This document shows, one piece after another, positions 52,397 to 61,437 of a stretch of DNA of 64,000 nucleotides (position 1 is the first letter of the stretch; every line of letters starts with the position of its first letter). The notes beneath the pieces were generated by a model. That model was not told the origin of the DNA and did not search any database. It saw only the letters and a list, made by a program, of their open reading frames with translations. The position numbers were made by a program, and so were the translations under genes. The DNA is taken from assembly GCF_947489715.1 (NCBI RefSeq), contig NZ_CANLER010000011.1, positions 105,235 through 169,234 on the forward strand, given 5' to 3'. The DNA is from an uncultured Roseovarius sp. (GTDB lineage Bacteria > Pseudomonadota > Alphaproteobacteria > Rhodobacterales > Rhodobacteraceae).

Positions 52397-54769
52397 TTAC
52401 GCTTCCACTAGGTCAGTTTGCTCGATTTTCCTCAACCTACGACGCTGCATCACGACAACAGCGGCGTAGGCCAAAATACCGAATATGTAGATGATTTCCT
52501 TTGGCATGCGCCCAGACTGTTCGAGACCAACAGAGGTCACATAGTCTCCCCAGCTGATCCCGAGCTGTTCGGCAGGTCCATTAAAGGCAATGTCAGAGAC
52601 ACTTGTACGTCCGTCATCTTCGGTATCAAGCGATAATCCAACGGCCGCCAGAACATCCTTAGACGCTTCAGGCACCGTCGCCGTAAACAGTTTGAAACGA
52701 TCGCCATATTCGGTCTCACGAGTAACGTAGAGACGCACTTTTTGTCCCGCCTCAACCGACGTTTCATTTGCCGCAACTTGAGCCAACGGAACATCGTTAA
52801 ATGCTGGGCTGAAACGATCCAGTACGAAGTCTGGACGGAAAAGGCCGATCACAACGAATACGAGCAACAAGACTTCGACTAGTTTGAGACGCACAAACAT
52901 CCACTGCAGCGTCAGGGACGAAAAGGCAAATATCGCCATCAACGCGACAACAAAGACCATGATACCGTGCCAGACGCTCTCAACGCCTACCAACAAAAGT
53001 TCGGGGTTGAAGATAAACACAACAGGCAAAATCGCGGTACGGATAGCGTACTTAAATGACTGAATACCCGTTTTCATCGGATCGGCACCTGAGATTGCCG
53101 AAGCCGCGAAAGCCGCCAGACAAACTGGTGGTGTCGCATCCGCCATGAGCCCAAAGTAGAACACGTAGAGGTGCACTGCAATCAACGGCAGCACAAGACC
53201 TGAGGCGTTACCAAGCTCAACCATCACACCGGCCATCAGCGATGCGACAACGATGTAGTTTGCAGTTGTCGGTAACCCCATTCCCAGAATGATGCTAACC
53301 ACGGCCACCAGGAACAACAGGATGTAGATGTTGCCCTGCGATAGCGCCTCGACAATGCCGAGCATGGCGTTGTTCAAGCCGGTCGAAGATACGATGCCAA
53401 CAATTATGCCCGCTGCACCAACCGCAGCCGTAACGGCGGTCATGGATTTGGCACCCGCTACGAGTGAGTAGAAGACGATGATTCCGCCAGACCGAAGTCC
53501 TTTCAGTACGGACAACCCATGTTGACGCGCTAGCATCATCTGTTGCAGCATGATGATACCCGCCATCATCATGATCGACCAGAACACGGCACTGCCCGGG
53601 CTCCATCGTTTCACCAGAAGCAGATAGACCAGCATTCCGATCGGGATGAGGAAATACGCACCTTCCTTGAACGTCTTCCTCATTGCAGGCAAATCTGATT
53701 TTGGCAGACCGACTAGCCCCATTTTCAGGCTTTCAAGGTGCGAGATGTAGAACAGAGAGAGGTAGGCGATAAAGGCCGGGATCATCGCGTGCACGATCAC
53801 ATCGTAATAGGAAATCCCAATAAACTCAGCGATGATAAAGGCTGATGCCCCCATGATCGGCGGCATAAGTTGACCGTTGATCGAGGCGGAAACCTCAATC
53901 GCGCCCGCCTTGTCACCAGGGAAACCGGTCTTTTTCATCACTGGTATAGTGAACGCGCCTGTGGTGACCGTGTTGGCAATTGACGATCCTGAAATCATAC
54001 CGGTCAGACCAGAAGCCAGAATAGCCGCTTTGGCGGGGCCCCCTCGGTATTTGCCTACAGCAGCGAAAGACATATCAAGAAAGAACTTTCCGGCACCGGC
54101 TGTGTCCATGAAGGCACCGAAAAGGACGAACAGAAACACATAGCTCAGTGAAACAGCAATCGGGATGCCAAAAATCGCTTCACTGGTCAGCCAGTTATAT
54201 CCAACCATGCGGGCAATTGAGACACCTCTATGTGAGATAATCTCGGGCATATAGGGGCCAAACAGCGAATAGATCATAAAGACGCCGCAGACGATCACGA
54301 GAGGCAAACCGACGCCTCGACGGGTGGCTTCCAGCAAAAGAAGCATTCCGATGGCTGAAATGATGACCTCTATAGGGATGCTAAATCCCAAAAAATCTAG
54401 ATTGAGCAGAATACCGGCCCGAAGCACAATGCCGTCATACCCGAAATAGACGTAGAGCGCGCTTAGTCCGGCGACAATGGCCAGTACCAAACTGAACCAG
54501 GCTTTTCCGTCACGCTTTTCTTCAAATTTTGCAGGGAAAAGAAGAAAACAGAGAAACAAGCCAAACGCCAAATGCACTCCGCGCGCGGGTAAATCCACAA
54601 AAATACCCCATCCAATCGCATACGGTATCGGTGAAGCAATCCAGAGCTGGTACAAAGACCAAAGCGCCGCAACTGTGATAAACGTCTTAGGCCAGGCTCC
54701 AAAATAGTCGCTCCGCTCGACTTTCAGAGCTTCTTCGACCGCTTCTTGCTGTAATGACTTGTCGGACAT
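52397..54769 (-). CDS. TRAP transporter fused permease (TAXI type, DctQM fusion)
   Basis: A 790-residue permease with a DctQ-like N-terminal part and a DctM-like remainder: VSLSYVFLFVLFGAFMDTAG, GMISGSSIANTVTTGAFTIP, GAIEVSASINGQLMPPIMGA and PTTANYIVVASLMAGVMVE. A C-terminal extension of about 180 residues includes an extra soluble region (LGISWGDYVTSVGLEQ) like a periplasmic PDZ-type segment near the end. It partners the TAXI binding protein upstream. The M20 gene begins two bases after its stop. Confidence 0.94.
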   Translation of the reverse strand: MSDKSLQQEAVEEALKVERSDYFGAWPKTFITVAALWSLYQLWIASPIPYAIGWGIFVDLPARGVHLAFGLFLCFLLFPAKFEEKRDGKAWFSLVLAIVAGLSALYVYFGYDGIVLRAGILLNLDFLGFSIPIEVIISAIGMLLLLEATRRGVGLPLVIVCGVFMIYSLFGPYMPEIISHRGVSIARMVGYNWLTSEAIFGIPIAVSLSYVFLFVLFGAFMDTAGAGKFFLDMSFAAVGKYRGGPAKAAILASGLTGMISGSSIANTVTTGAFTIPVMKKTGFPGDKAGAIEVSASINGQLMPPIMGASAFIIAEFIGISYYDVIVHAMIPAFIAYLSLFYISHLESLKMGLVGLPKSDLPAMRKTFKEGAYFLIPIGMLVYLLLVKRWSPGSAVFWSIMMMAGIIMLQQMMLARQHGLSVLKGLRSGGIIVFYSLVAGAKSMTAVTAAVGAAGIIVGIVSSTGLNNAMLGIVEALSQGNIYILLFLVAVVSIILGMGLPTTANYIVVASLMAGVMVELGNASGLVLPLIAVHLYVFYFGLMADATPPVCLAAFAASAISGADPMKTGIQSFKYAIRTAILPVVFIFNPELLLVGVESVWHGIMVFVVALMAIFAFSSLTLQWMFVRLKLVEVLLLVFVVIGLFRPDFVLDRFSPAFNDVPLAQVAANETSVEAGQKVRLYVTRETEYGDRFKLFTATVPEASKDVLAAVGLSLDTEDDGRTSVSDIAFNGPAEQLGISWGDYVTSVGLEQSGRMPKEIIYIFGILAYAAVVVMQRRRLRKIEQTDLVEA

Positions 54770-54794
54770 GACACTTTCCCCGGTAATTTAGATC

Positions 54795-54819
54795 GGTCTC
54801 TGCCTTACCGACAGAGACC
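54795..54819 (-). terminator. Hairpin between TAXI binding protein and permease
   Basis: Eight-base arms GGTCTCTG and CAGAGACC around a nine-base loop, in the 76 bases between the two genes. Same arrangement as the hairpin at 31708 in the DctPQM operon, so likely a differential-expression element. Confidence 0.65.
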
Positions 54820-54845
54820 TTTGTGGATCGATCGGGAGGAAGAGG

Positions 54846-55832
54846 TTATTCGATCCAGCCTTTTTCGCGGTAGTACCGCGCGGCACCTTCATGAAGCGGG
54901 GCAGAGTTGCCATTGTTGATCATACTTTCGGGGTCGAGATTTGCGAATGCAGGATGTAAGCCGCGGAAATCGTCCAGGTTTTCAAAGACCGCGCGAACGA
55001 CTTCGTACACAACATCCGGATCTACATTTTCGTGCGAGACGATCGTTGCGTAACCTCCGAATGTAGTCACGTCATCTTTCTGAGAGGAGTAGACGCCTGC
55101 TGGTATGTTGGTCGCGGCATAAAACGGACGTTCTTCAATCAACCTTTGCTCGACCTCAGTATCGAGTGTCACTATCTGCGCGCCGCAACCCTCGGTCGCC
55201 ACTGCCACACCCGAGTTGGGCACACCGACCACGTAAGTGAAGGCATCGATGTTTCCGTCACAAAGGGCGTTTGAATGCTCGGAGGATGTCATTTCTGTCA
55301 CCAGGCCAAAGAAGTCCCTGTCGGTCCCATATCGCTCCATCAACAATTCAGTCGTGCCGCGCTGGCCAGAACCGGGATTTCCGATGTTCAATTTCTTGCC
55401 TTCAAGATCCATCCAGGAATTGATGCCGGAATCCGCAGCGACAATCAGCTGAAACGGCTCGGGGTGCACTGAGAACACCGCTCGAAATCCTTCGTCGTTG
55501 ACAACCTTGTCGGATGTTCCGTTGACGGCATAGTATTGCCAGTCAGATTGCGAAACACCAAACTCAAACTCACCCTGCGATATTTGCGCAAGGTTGTAGG
55601 TTGAGCCGTTGCTTGACGGTGCCGCGCATCGGAAACCATGCTTTCGGCCTTCCTTACGCCCTTCGGCGGCTTCCTTATGGATCATGCGGCAGATTGCGTT
55701 ACCCGCCACGAAGTAAACGCCGGTCGGACCTCCCGTTCCGATCGTGATGAATTTGGTTTCAGCTTGTGCGGGCTCAGACACCCCAAGCGTCACCAGAGCA
55801 GCGATTAATGCTGTAGCCAGAAGATTTTTCAT
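54846..55832 (-). CDS. TAXI-family TRAP solute-binding protein
   Basis: A 328-residue periplasmic protein. The signal peptide KNLLATALIAALVTLGVSEP (ends AQA) precedes the TAXI signature FITIGTGGPTGVYFVAGNAI, then FRCAAPSSNGSTYNLAQI and LEGKKLNIGNPGSGQRGTTE. The presence of cysteines at 48, 69 and others suggests a disulfide. It delivers substrate to the fused permease. It diverges from a LysR gene at 55944, its probable regulator. Confidence 0.94.
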   Translation of the reverse strand: MKNLLATALIAALVTLGVSEPAQAETKFITIGTGGPTGVYFVAGNAICRMIHKEAAEGRKEGRKHGFRCAAPSSNGSTYNLAQISQGEFEFGVSQSDWQYYAVNGTSDKVVNDEGFRAVFSVHPEPFQLIVAADSGINSWMDLEGKKLNIGNPGSGQRGTTELLMERYGTDRDFFGLVTEMTSSEHSNALCDGNIDAFTYVVGVPNSGVAVATEGCGAQIVTLDTEVEQRLIEERPFYAATNIPAGVYSSQKDDVTTFGGYATIVSHENVDPDVVYEVVRAVFENLDDFRGLHPAFANLDPESMINNGNSAPLHEGAARYYREKGWIE

Positions 55833-55903
55833 TCTTTCCTCCCACGAGTTTCGTTCTGATACGCGGGAAAATTACGGTCAGCAGGCAATCAAATCTAATA
55901 ATT

Positions 55904-55926
55904 TTAGTTGGATTAAATATAACTAA
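55904..55926. promoter_or_regulatory. Candidate LysR operator (TTAGTT-N11-AACTAA dyad)
   Basis: Six-base arms TTAGTT (55904-55909) and AACTAA (55921-55926) are separated by exactly 11 bases, giving the T-N11-A architecture of LysR operators. It lies 18 bases ahead of the lysR ATG and about 70 bases ahead of the TAXI gene, on the shared divergent promoter. Confidence 0.6.
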
Positions 55927-55943
55927 TTGTTATGATTTAAGAT

Positions 55944-56834
55944 ATGCAAATTCGAGAAATTGAATGCTTTCAAGCGATTATGACCGCCGGAACCATGACG
56001 CGGGCTTCGCAAATGTTGGGAATTTCGCAACCAGCGGTCAGCAATACGATCGCTACACTGGAACATCGATTGGGTTTCCAGCTGTTTTTACGCAAGTCAG
56101 GACGTCTGCAGCCGACACCAGAAGCGCTGATCTTTTACGAGGATGCTCAAAGGCTGCTGGAGGCGGTCGTCCGGGCAAATGAAGCCGCAACGCGGTTGCG
56201 GCAAGGAGAGACAGGCCATCTGACCATTTCTGCCTTCCCTGGCGTTTCACTCAAATTTTTGCCGAGGCTCATCAACCGGTTTTTGGAAACCCGTGAAAAC
56301 GTGAAAGTCCGGCTACTCTCGAGAAGTTCACACGTGGTCATTGAACAGCTTCCCAGCCAGATGTTTGATATCGCAATTGCGGAGAAACCATCACAGTTTG
56401 CCGGTGTCGATGCAGAAGAATTTACCTATGTCTGCCATTGTATCGTGGCGCGAAATCACCCATTGGCTAAGCATAAACTCCTTACACCGAGAGACTTGGA
56501 TCACGTACCTTTTGTAGCGCTGTTTCGCGATCACATGACGACCTATCAGATCGCCAGGGCTTTCACAGAAGCGAAAGCACAATGGAATGTTGTCCTGGAA
56601 GCTCAGTACTTTGCATCGCTGATTGAATTCGTAAGGTCTGGTAACGCCGTAGCACTCGTTGATCCGATCAACAGTCAGGGGTTTGATGACGGATTGGTCG
56701 GGATTCCATTTGAGCCGTCAATCCAGTATCAGATCGGCGTTCTGACGCCCCAGGACAAACCCACGTCTAAAGTCACCGCAGCATTTCTGGATTTGTTGAC
56801 AACGGAGTTGTCGAAGCATTTAGCGGATCAATGA
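55944..56834 (+). CDS. LysR-family regulator divergent from the TAXI operon
   Basis: A 296-residue LysR protein. Helix-turn-helix at about residues 1-60 (REIECFQAIMTAGTMTRASQ; ISQPAVSNTIATLEHRLGFQ), then the effector domain GHLTISAFPGVSLKFLPRLI. It shares a 111-base divergent promoter with the TAXI binding protein, containing a LysR-type dyad, so it very probably controls that operon. Confidence 0.93.
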   Translation: MQIREIECFQAIMTAGTMTRASQMLGISQPAVSNTIATLEHRLGFQLFLRKSGRLQPTPEALIFYEDAQRLLEAVVRANEAATRLRQGETGHLTISAFPGVSLKFLPRLINRFLETRENVKVRLLSRSSHVVIEQLPSQMFDIAIAEKPSQFAGVDAEEFTYVCHCIVARNHPLAKHKLLTPRDLDHVPFVALFRDHMTTYQIARAFTEAKAQWNVVLEAQYFASLIEFVRSGNAVALVDPINSQGFDDGLVGIPFEPSIQYQIGVLTPQDKPTSKVTAAFLDLLTTELSKHLADQ

Positions 56835-57094
56835 AGCTTCTGTCATTACGGGAAACTTTATTGATTTATCGTTTTCCCAATATAAATTTAACCGCAGTGG
56901 TGCCCGGAGGTCCGCTACACCATCAAATCCGGATATGTGTCGCGTCGCAGCGAATTCGAAATTTGTCCCCCCCTGCCCTTCCGACTCAAGTTCAATAAGA
57001 GGTGAGAATTCCAGAAACGGCCATTTGCTTTATGTGCGGCAAAATTGCGGTTAAGCCCAAAGTGACAAATGCTGGGCCGGGAACGCATATCCGA

Positions 57095-57730
57095 TCAATC
57101 GCGTTCGTTGTCGGCGAAGCTTGCATTCGCTACCGGCTCAGAAAAAGTATCAACGAGTGACGAGACTAGAGCGCGCGATTGGCTGCAGCCTGCCAGTCCG
57201 ATGGAGCAGACGAAGAAGATATTCCGATCAGTGCCTTGATCACAGATGGATGCGACGGCTTCGTTGCTCAAGCCACGGGTATGGATCCGTTCCAGGAGAA
57301 GTAGACCGTCGATCTCTCCTGAACGAACCAGCTCCGGATCGTTCGCCTTGATCGGGCGCGTGACATGCGATAGAAGGTCCACGCAACATTTTGGCCAATT
57401 TGCAGGCAGGTACTGACTGAGTTTTTCACTAACACCGATCTGCAATTTCCTGTTCGTCAGTGCTGGCGCAACTGCTTCGGTTGACTTGGAAATGATCCGA
57501 AAGGCGCGACTTAGTTCAGGCAAGTAAGCACTGCCTACTTCTGTCAGCAAAAGACCACGCGGGAGCCGCCTGAAGAGATTGACACCCAATGTACCTTCCA
57601 AGTTTTTGACCTGCTGGCTCACTGCACCAGGAGTTACACCAAGCTCGCGTGCAGCGGTCTTGAAACTGAGATGGCGAGCGGATGCCTCGAAAGCACGCAA
57701 ACCATTCAGTGGTGGTAATCGGTGGCTCAT
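57095..57730 (-). CDS. Short LysR-family (GcvA-type) regulator, possibly truncated
   Basis: A 211-residue protein. The N-terminal helix-turn-helix is intact (LPPLNGLRAFEASARHLSFK; VTPGAVSQQVKNLEGTLGVN, FRRLPRGLLLTEVG) and clearly GcvA-like. The effector half is only about 115 residues where about 205 are usual, and it lacks the conserved GLRAE-type middle. It is either an internally deleted gene or a divergent short form. It diverges from the TauE-like gene at 57862. Confidence 0.8.
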   Translation of the reverse strand: MSHRLPPLNGLRAFEASARHLSFKTAARELGVTPGAVSQQVKNLEGTLGVNLFRRLPRGLLLTEVGSAYLPELSRAFRIISKSTEAVAPALTNRKLQIGVSEKLSQYLPANWPKCCVDLLSHVTRPIKANDPELVRSGEIDGLLLLERIHTRGLSNEAVASICDQGTDRNIFFVCSIGLAGCSQSRALVSSLVDTFSEPVANASFADNERD

Positions 57731-57861
57731 TCGCTTTCCTTGAAAGTCAGCATTGTTAATGGCTTAGAATTTCTAATTCATGACGTCAAGAAATCTGGTT
57801 TGATTGGTGGCAGTGCGAAGCTTACGAAGGGTGAAAAACTCATTCATTTTAGGATTATACG

Positions 57862-58593
57862 ATGGAGTTGAGTCACTCGCTCTTACCTTACATGATCGCA
57901 AACTGTGCTGTGGTTGTGGCGTCCCTTGTGCAAACATCCACAGGTATGGGATTTGCCATGATCGCGGCCCCCTTGCTGGCACTGGTCAGTCTGGAATTCG
58001 TCCCGGGGCCGATGTTGTTTGTAAACCTGTTTCTATCGCTTTTCATGCTCGGCGATGGACATTCTTATGTGGTCAGACGCGAAGTAGTGACGTTGTTTCC
58101 GACGATATTAATCGGGACACTTGTAGGTGCTGCGATATTGACCCGCATTCCCAGTGACTCGCTTGCCATCCTGTTTGCCATCCTGATCTTGCTGGCGGTG
58201 GCGATTTCTCTCTTCGCCAAGGCGCAACCATTAACAACGCGCAACCTGTCGATTTGCGGCATGGCCGTCGGAGCGATGGGGTCGACGTCAGGCATCCCCG
58301 GCGCGCCGCTCGTCATCATGTATCAGAACGAGCAATTGGAAAAAACACGGCCGACAATGGCGCTTGTCTTCACCTTCTCCTATATCACTTCGCTTGTTGC
58401 GTTGACCTATGCCGGAGCCTTTAACTTCAAATTGGCGATGGACGGCCTGATGCTCTTGCCAGGATTGTTGATAGGTTTCGGCATTGGAAAATATACCCGG
58501 CGATACGTGACGCGAGCCATGGGACGCATCCTGATGCTATCCATAGCGTCAATCGGAGCCATTCTACTCTTGATCAAGTCTGCGACAGGGTAG
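57862..58593 (+). CDS. TauE/SafE-family permease
   Basis: A 243-residue membrane protein with about eight helices: ASLVQTSTGMGFAMIAAPLL at the start, GAMGSTSGIPGAPLVIMYQ in the middle, and TYAGAFNFKLAMDGLMLLPG, which together match the TauE/SafE fold. It diverges from the short LysR gene. A role in sulfite or organosulfonate export would fit the sulfur metabolism of the replicon. Confidence 0.92.
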   Translation: MELSHSLLPYMIANCAVVVASLVQTSTGMGFAMIAAPLLALVSLEFVPGPMLFVNLFLSLFMLGDGHSYVVRREVVTLFPTILIGTLVGAAILTRIPSDSLAILFAILILLAVAISLFAKAQPLTTRNLSICGMAVGAMGSTSGIPGAPLVIMYQNEQLEKTRPTMALVFTFSYITSLVALTYAGAFNFKLAMDGLMLLPGLLIGFGIGKYTRRYVTRAMGRILMLSIASIGAILLLIKSATG

Positions 58594-59055
58594 TCCAGTT
58601 GGAAAAGCCGTCATTGGAATCTCTGGAGCGAAAGCTAACCTCGTCCGCATTGCGGCCATCCAATGAGGCTATGACCAATGTCAGCATAGAAGATCGTCGT
58701 CCAAATTTGTTTTCCAGTACTGTCTTCATTCATTTCGCTAGCTGCTAACTAGTGCTTTTTCATATTGCGCCGATTGGTCTGTTGACCGCAGGCCGCTGCG
58801 ACGCACACGAAATTCGGCTGATGCAATACTCCTCTGCATTTCGGGGTGTTGGGGTGCATGGCATTCAGCGCGATCCTGGATGGTTCGGTTGATCCAGAAC
58901 CACCCAAGCCGGCTTGGGTAACGTAGTATCTTCGGCAAGTATCAGCTACTAGATGTAGAAAATCCTTGCGCGAATCTGCCTCTTGAGACAATAGTCACGG
59001 AAAAGAGGCGATAAACGTCAGTTTCCGTGAACACGACACGGAGATGAGAGGGCAG
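58594..59055. other. Spacer upstream of repABC
   Basis: Roughly 460 bases without a recognisable gene. It should contain the repABC promoter and the RepA binding region. The clearest structure is the dyad at 58996-59029. Composition shifts toward higher GC at about 59.05 kb, where the replication genes begin. Confidence 0.5.
58996..59029. promoter_or_regulatory. Dyad upstream of repA, possible operator
   Basis: CACGGAAA (58996-59003) and TTTCCGTG (59022-59029) form an eight-base dyad, 26 bases ahead of the repA start. RepA of repABC replicons represses its own operon by binding such sequences. Confidence 0.45.
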
Positions 59056-60243
59056 ATGAACAAGGTATTCGCGCAGGACGACCTGAATGCTGTGATCCGG
59101 CAGCATTCGGAATGGCTGGCAAGCCAGCTGCATACGCAGCGTGAAAGCCTATTTCCCCCCGATGCCGAAAAGACCATGCGCACATTCACCTCCGGTGAGG
59201 CAGCGGCGCTTCTGGGCGTAAACGATTCCTATCTGCGCAAACTGCATCTCGATGGCAAGGGCCCCTCCCCCGAACTGACGCCGGGCAACCGCCGCCATTA
59301 TTCGGCGCAGGACATCCTGGCCCTGCGCGAGCTCCTGGAAAAAACCGCTCGCAAACCCGGCGATTACCTGCCGGGACGGCGTGAAGGCGACCACCTTCAG
59401 GTCATCGGCGTGATGAACTTCAAGGGCGGCTCCGGCAAAACCACGACCTCCGCCCATCTGGCGCAACGCCTGGCGCTCGGCGGCTACAGAGTCCTGGCCA
59501 TCGACCTTGATCCGCAGGCCTCGCTTACCGCGCTTCACGGCGTCCAGCCCGAGTTTGATCTTGAGGATGGCGGCACGCTCTATGATGCAATTCGCTACGA
59601 CGACCCCGATCCGATCCGCTCAGTCATCCGCAAGACCTATATCCCTAATCTCGACCTGATCCCCGGCAATCTCGAACTGATGGAGTTTGAACACGACACC
59701 CCCCGCGCTCTGGCGCAAGGCAATGCCGGGCTGTTCTTTTTTCGGGTGAAAGAGGCTCTAACACAGGTGGAAATGGACTATGACGTGGTGGTGATCGACT
59801 GCCCGCCGCAGCTCGGCTTCCTCACCATGTCGGCGCTTTCGGCCGCCACCGGCGTGCTGGTCACCATTCACCCCGAAATGCTCGACGTGATGTCGATGTC
59901 GCAATTCCTGCGCATGACGGCTGATCTGATGGACGTTATCGCCGAAAGCGGCGCCGACATGTCCCATGACTGGATGCGCTACGTCCTCACCCGATACGAG
60001 CCCGCCGACGCGCCGCAAAACCGCATCGTCGCCTTCCTGCGCACCATGTATGGCGACGCGGTGCTGAACGCGCCGATGCTCAAATCCACCGCTATCTCCG
60101 ACGCCGGCCTGACCAAGCAGACGCTTTACGAGGTCGAACGCAGCGCCTTCACCCGCACCACCTATGACCGGGCCATCGAAAGCCTGAACGCCGTCAATGA
60201 CGAAATCGCCGGATTGATTCAGCAGACCTGGGGGCGCCCATGA
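59056..60243 (+). CDS. repA: RepA, ParA-type partition ATPase of a repABC replicon
   Basis: A 395-residue partition protein that positions plasmid copies and represses repABC. The N-terminal region has a MerR/HTH-like segment (FTSGEAAALLGVNDSYLRKL) and the deviant Walker A KGGSGKTTT lies at residues 123-131, followed by LAIDLDPQASLTALHGVQPE and VVIDCPPQLGFLTMSAL. An ATG 12 bases upstream is also possible. It overlaps repB by four bases. Codon use is more GC-rich than in the metabolic genes to the left. Confidence 0.95.
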   Translation: MNKVFAQDDLNAVIRQHSEWLASQLHTQRESLFPPDAEKTMRTFTSGEAAALLGVNDSYLRKLHLDGKGPSPELTPGNRRHYSAQDILALRELLEKTARKPGDYLPGRREGDHLQVIGVMNFKGGSGKTTTSAHLAQRLALGGYRVLAIDLDPQASLTALHGVQPEFDLEDGGTLYDAIRYDDPDPIRSVIRKTYIPNLDLIPGNLELMEFEHDTPRALAQGNAGLFFFRVKEALTQVEMDYDVVVIDCPPQLGFLTMSALSAATGVLVTIHPEMLDVMSMSQFLRMTADLMDVIAESGADMSHDWMRYVLTRYEPADAPQNRIVAFLRTMYGDAVLNAPMLKSTAISDAGLTKQTLYEVERSAFTRTTYDRAIESLNAVNDEIAGLIQQTWGRP

Positions 60244-61259
60244 CCAGCAGCAAGAAAAAACGCATGTCGATGCTCGACAGCCTCGCAGGTGCCGGGGCTC
60301 CCTCCCCTGCCCCGCCTTCCACGGTGACGACGCCGATGATGTCCTCGAACCGCGCGCTGCGTTCGGCCCGCGATGCGGTTGATGCCCACCACGTCTGGGA
60401 GTTGGACCCGGCCACAATCACTGATGACCGAATGGCCGACCGGCTGAATCCAGCGGACGTGCACGATTTGCGCGATGCGATCGAGGCAAACGGCCAGACC
60501 GTGCCGATCCTGGTGCGCCGTCACCCAAGTGACGCCGACCAATACCTGTTGGTCTATGGACGGCGCCGGCTCGAAGCAATCCGTGGCTCCGATAAGGTGG
60601 CAAAGGTCCGCGCGCTTGTCGCCAATCTCGACGAAGACGCGGCCCTCAGGGCGCAGATTTCCGAAAACATGGCGCGGCGCGATCTGTCCTATATCGAAAA
60701 GGCTCTGTTCGCGCAGGAACTGGTCAAATCGGGCTTCGGAACACAATCACAGGTTGCAGAGGTGCTGACCGTCACCAAATCCGCGATCTCCATGGCCCTT
60801 GCGGTCGTAGACATGGTTGGTACCGACCTGGCGCGCGCCATTGGCCCGGCCCATGGCATCGGCCGTCCGAAATGGGAGGCTCTAGGCAAGGCGATCGAGG
60901 AAACCAGCGCGGATCAGGGCAAACTCACCCGCCTCGCGAACGAGGCGCACGACAAAGCCGCCGTCGCGATGGTGGTCGAGGAAAGCGGACCGTTCGAAGA
61001 TCCCTCCGTGCTGGCCTTCGAGGCCGTCGCCAAAGCCGTGGGGAAAAGTGCTCGGACCGAGGCAAAACCCCCCTCCCCTGCCCGCTCAAGCAGTTTCGCA
61101 CTCAAGCTTGCAGGTCGTCGCGGCGGATCGGTCAAACGCACCGCCAAAGGCCTGTCCATCAGCCTTGAGAATGGCGCCTTTGCTGACTGGGTCGAGGCGG
61201 AGGCACAGGAGTTGATAGAAGAGCTTCACGGGCGCTGGCTACAGCGCTCGGAAGACTGA
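60240..61259 (+). CDS. repB: RepB, ParB-type centromere-binding protein
   Basis: A 339-residue ParB-family protein that binds parS sites. The N-terminal nuclease-like ParB domain holds DLRDAIEANGQTVPILVRRH, YLLVYGRRRLEAI and the ENMARRDLSYIEKALFAQEL block, followed by the HTH region SQVAEVLTVTKSAISMALAV. It overlaps the repA stop in an ATGA. Confidence 0.95.
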   Translation: MTSSKKKRMSMLDSLAGAGAPSPAPPSTVTTPMMSSNRALRSARDAVDAHHVWELDPATITDDRMADRLNPADVHDLRDAIEANGQTVPILVRRHPSDADQYLLVYGRRRLEAIRGSDKVAKVRALVANLDEDAALRAQISENMARRDLSYIEKALFAQELVKSGFGTQSQVAEVLTVTKSAISMALAVVDMVGTDLARAIGPAHGIGRPKWEALGKAIEETSADQGKLTRLANEAHDKAAVAMVVEESGPFEDPSVLAFEAVAKAVGKSARTEAKPPSPARSSSFALKLAGRRGGSVKRTAKGLSISLENGAFADWVEAEAQELIEELHGRWLQRSED

Positions 61260-61437
61260 GGAAGAGCAGAAACTAAAAAAAAGGAGGCACGATCAGGCCA
61301 AAGAAAAGGTCCCGCAAAGACACCGCTCCACGAGACCCTAACTTGTTTCTCACACTCTCAAGCTAGTGCCCGGAGCCTTTTTTCGCAAGTCCAAAGTGAT
61401 TCGCGGGCCGTATTTTCTTTGTCTTCGTGATGCAAAA
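61260..61437 (-). ncRNA. Candidate antisense ctRNA between repB and repC
   Basis: RepABC replicons carry a small antisense RNA in this gap that inhibits repC. Here an eight-base A run at 61275-61282, which is U8 on the minus strand, follows GGCACGATCAGGCC-type sequence and would suit its terminator. I did not find a clean hairpin or promoter, so boundaries are those of the gap. Confidence 0.35.

Noticed and set aside
59758..60417. 219-codon minus-strand frame antisense to repA/repB
   Set aside because: High-GC shadow frame opposite conserved partition genes.
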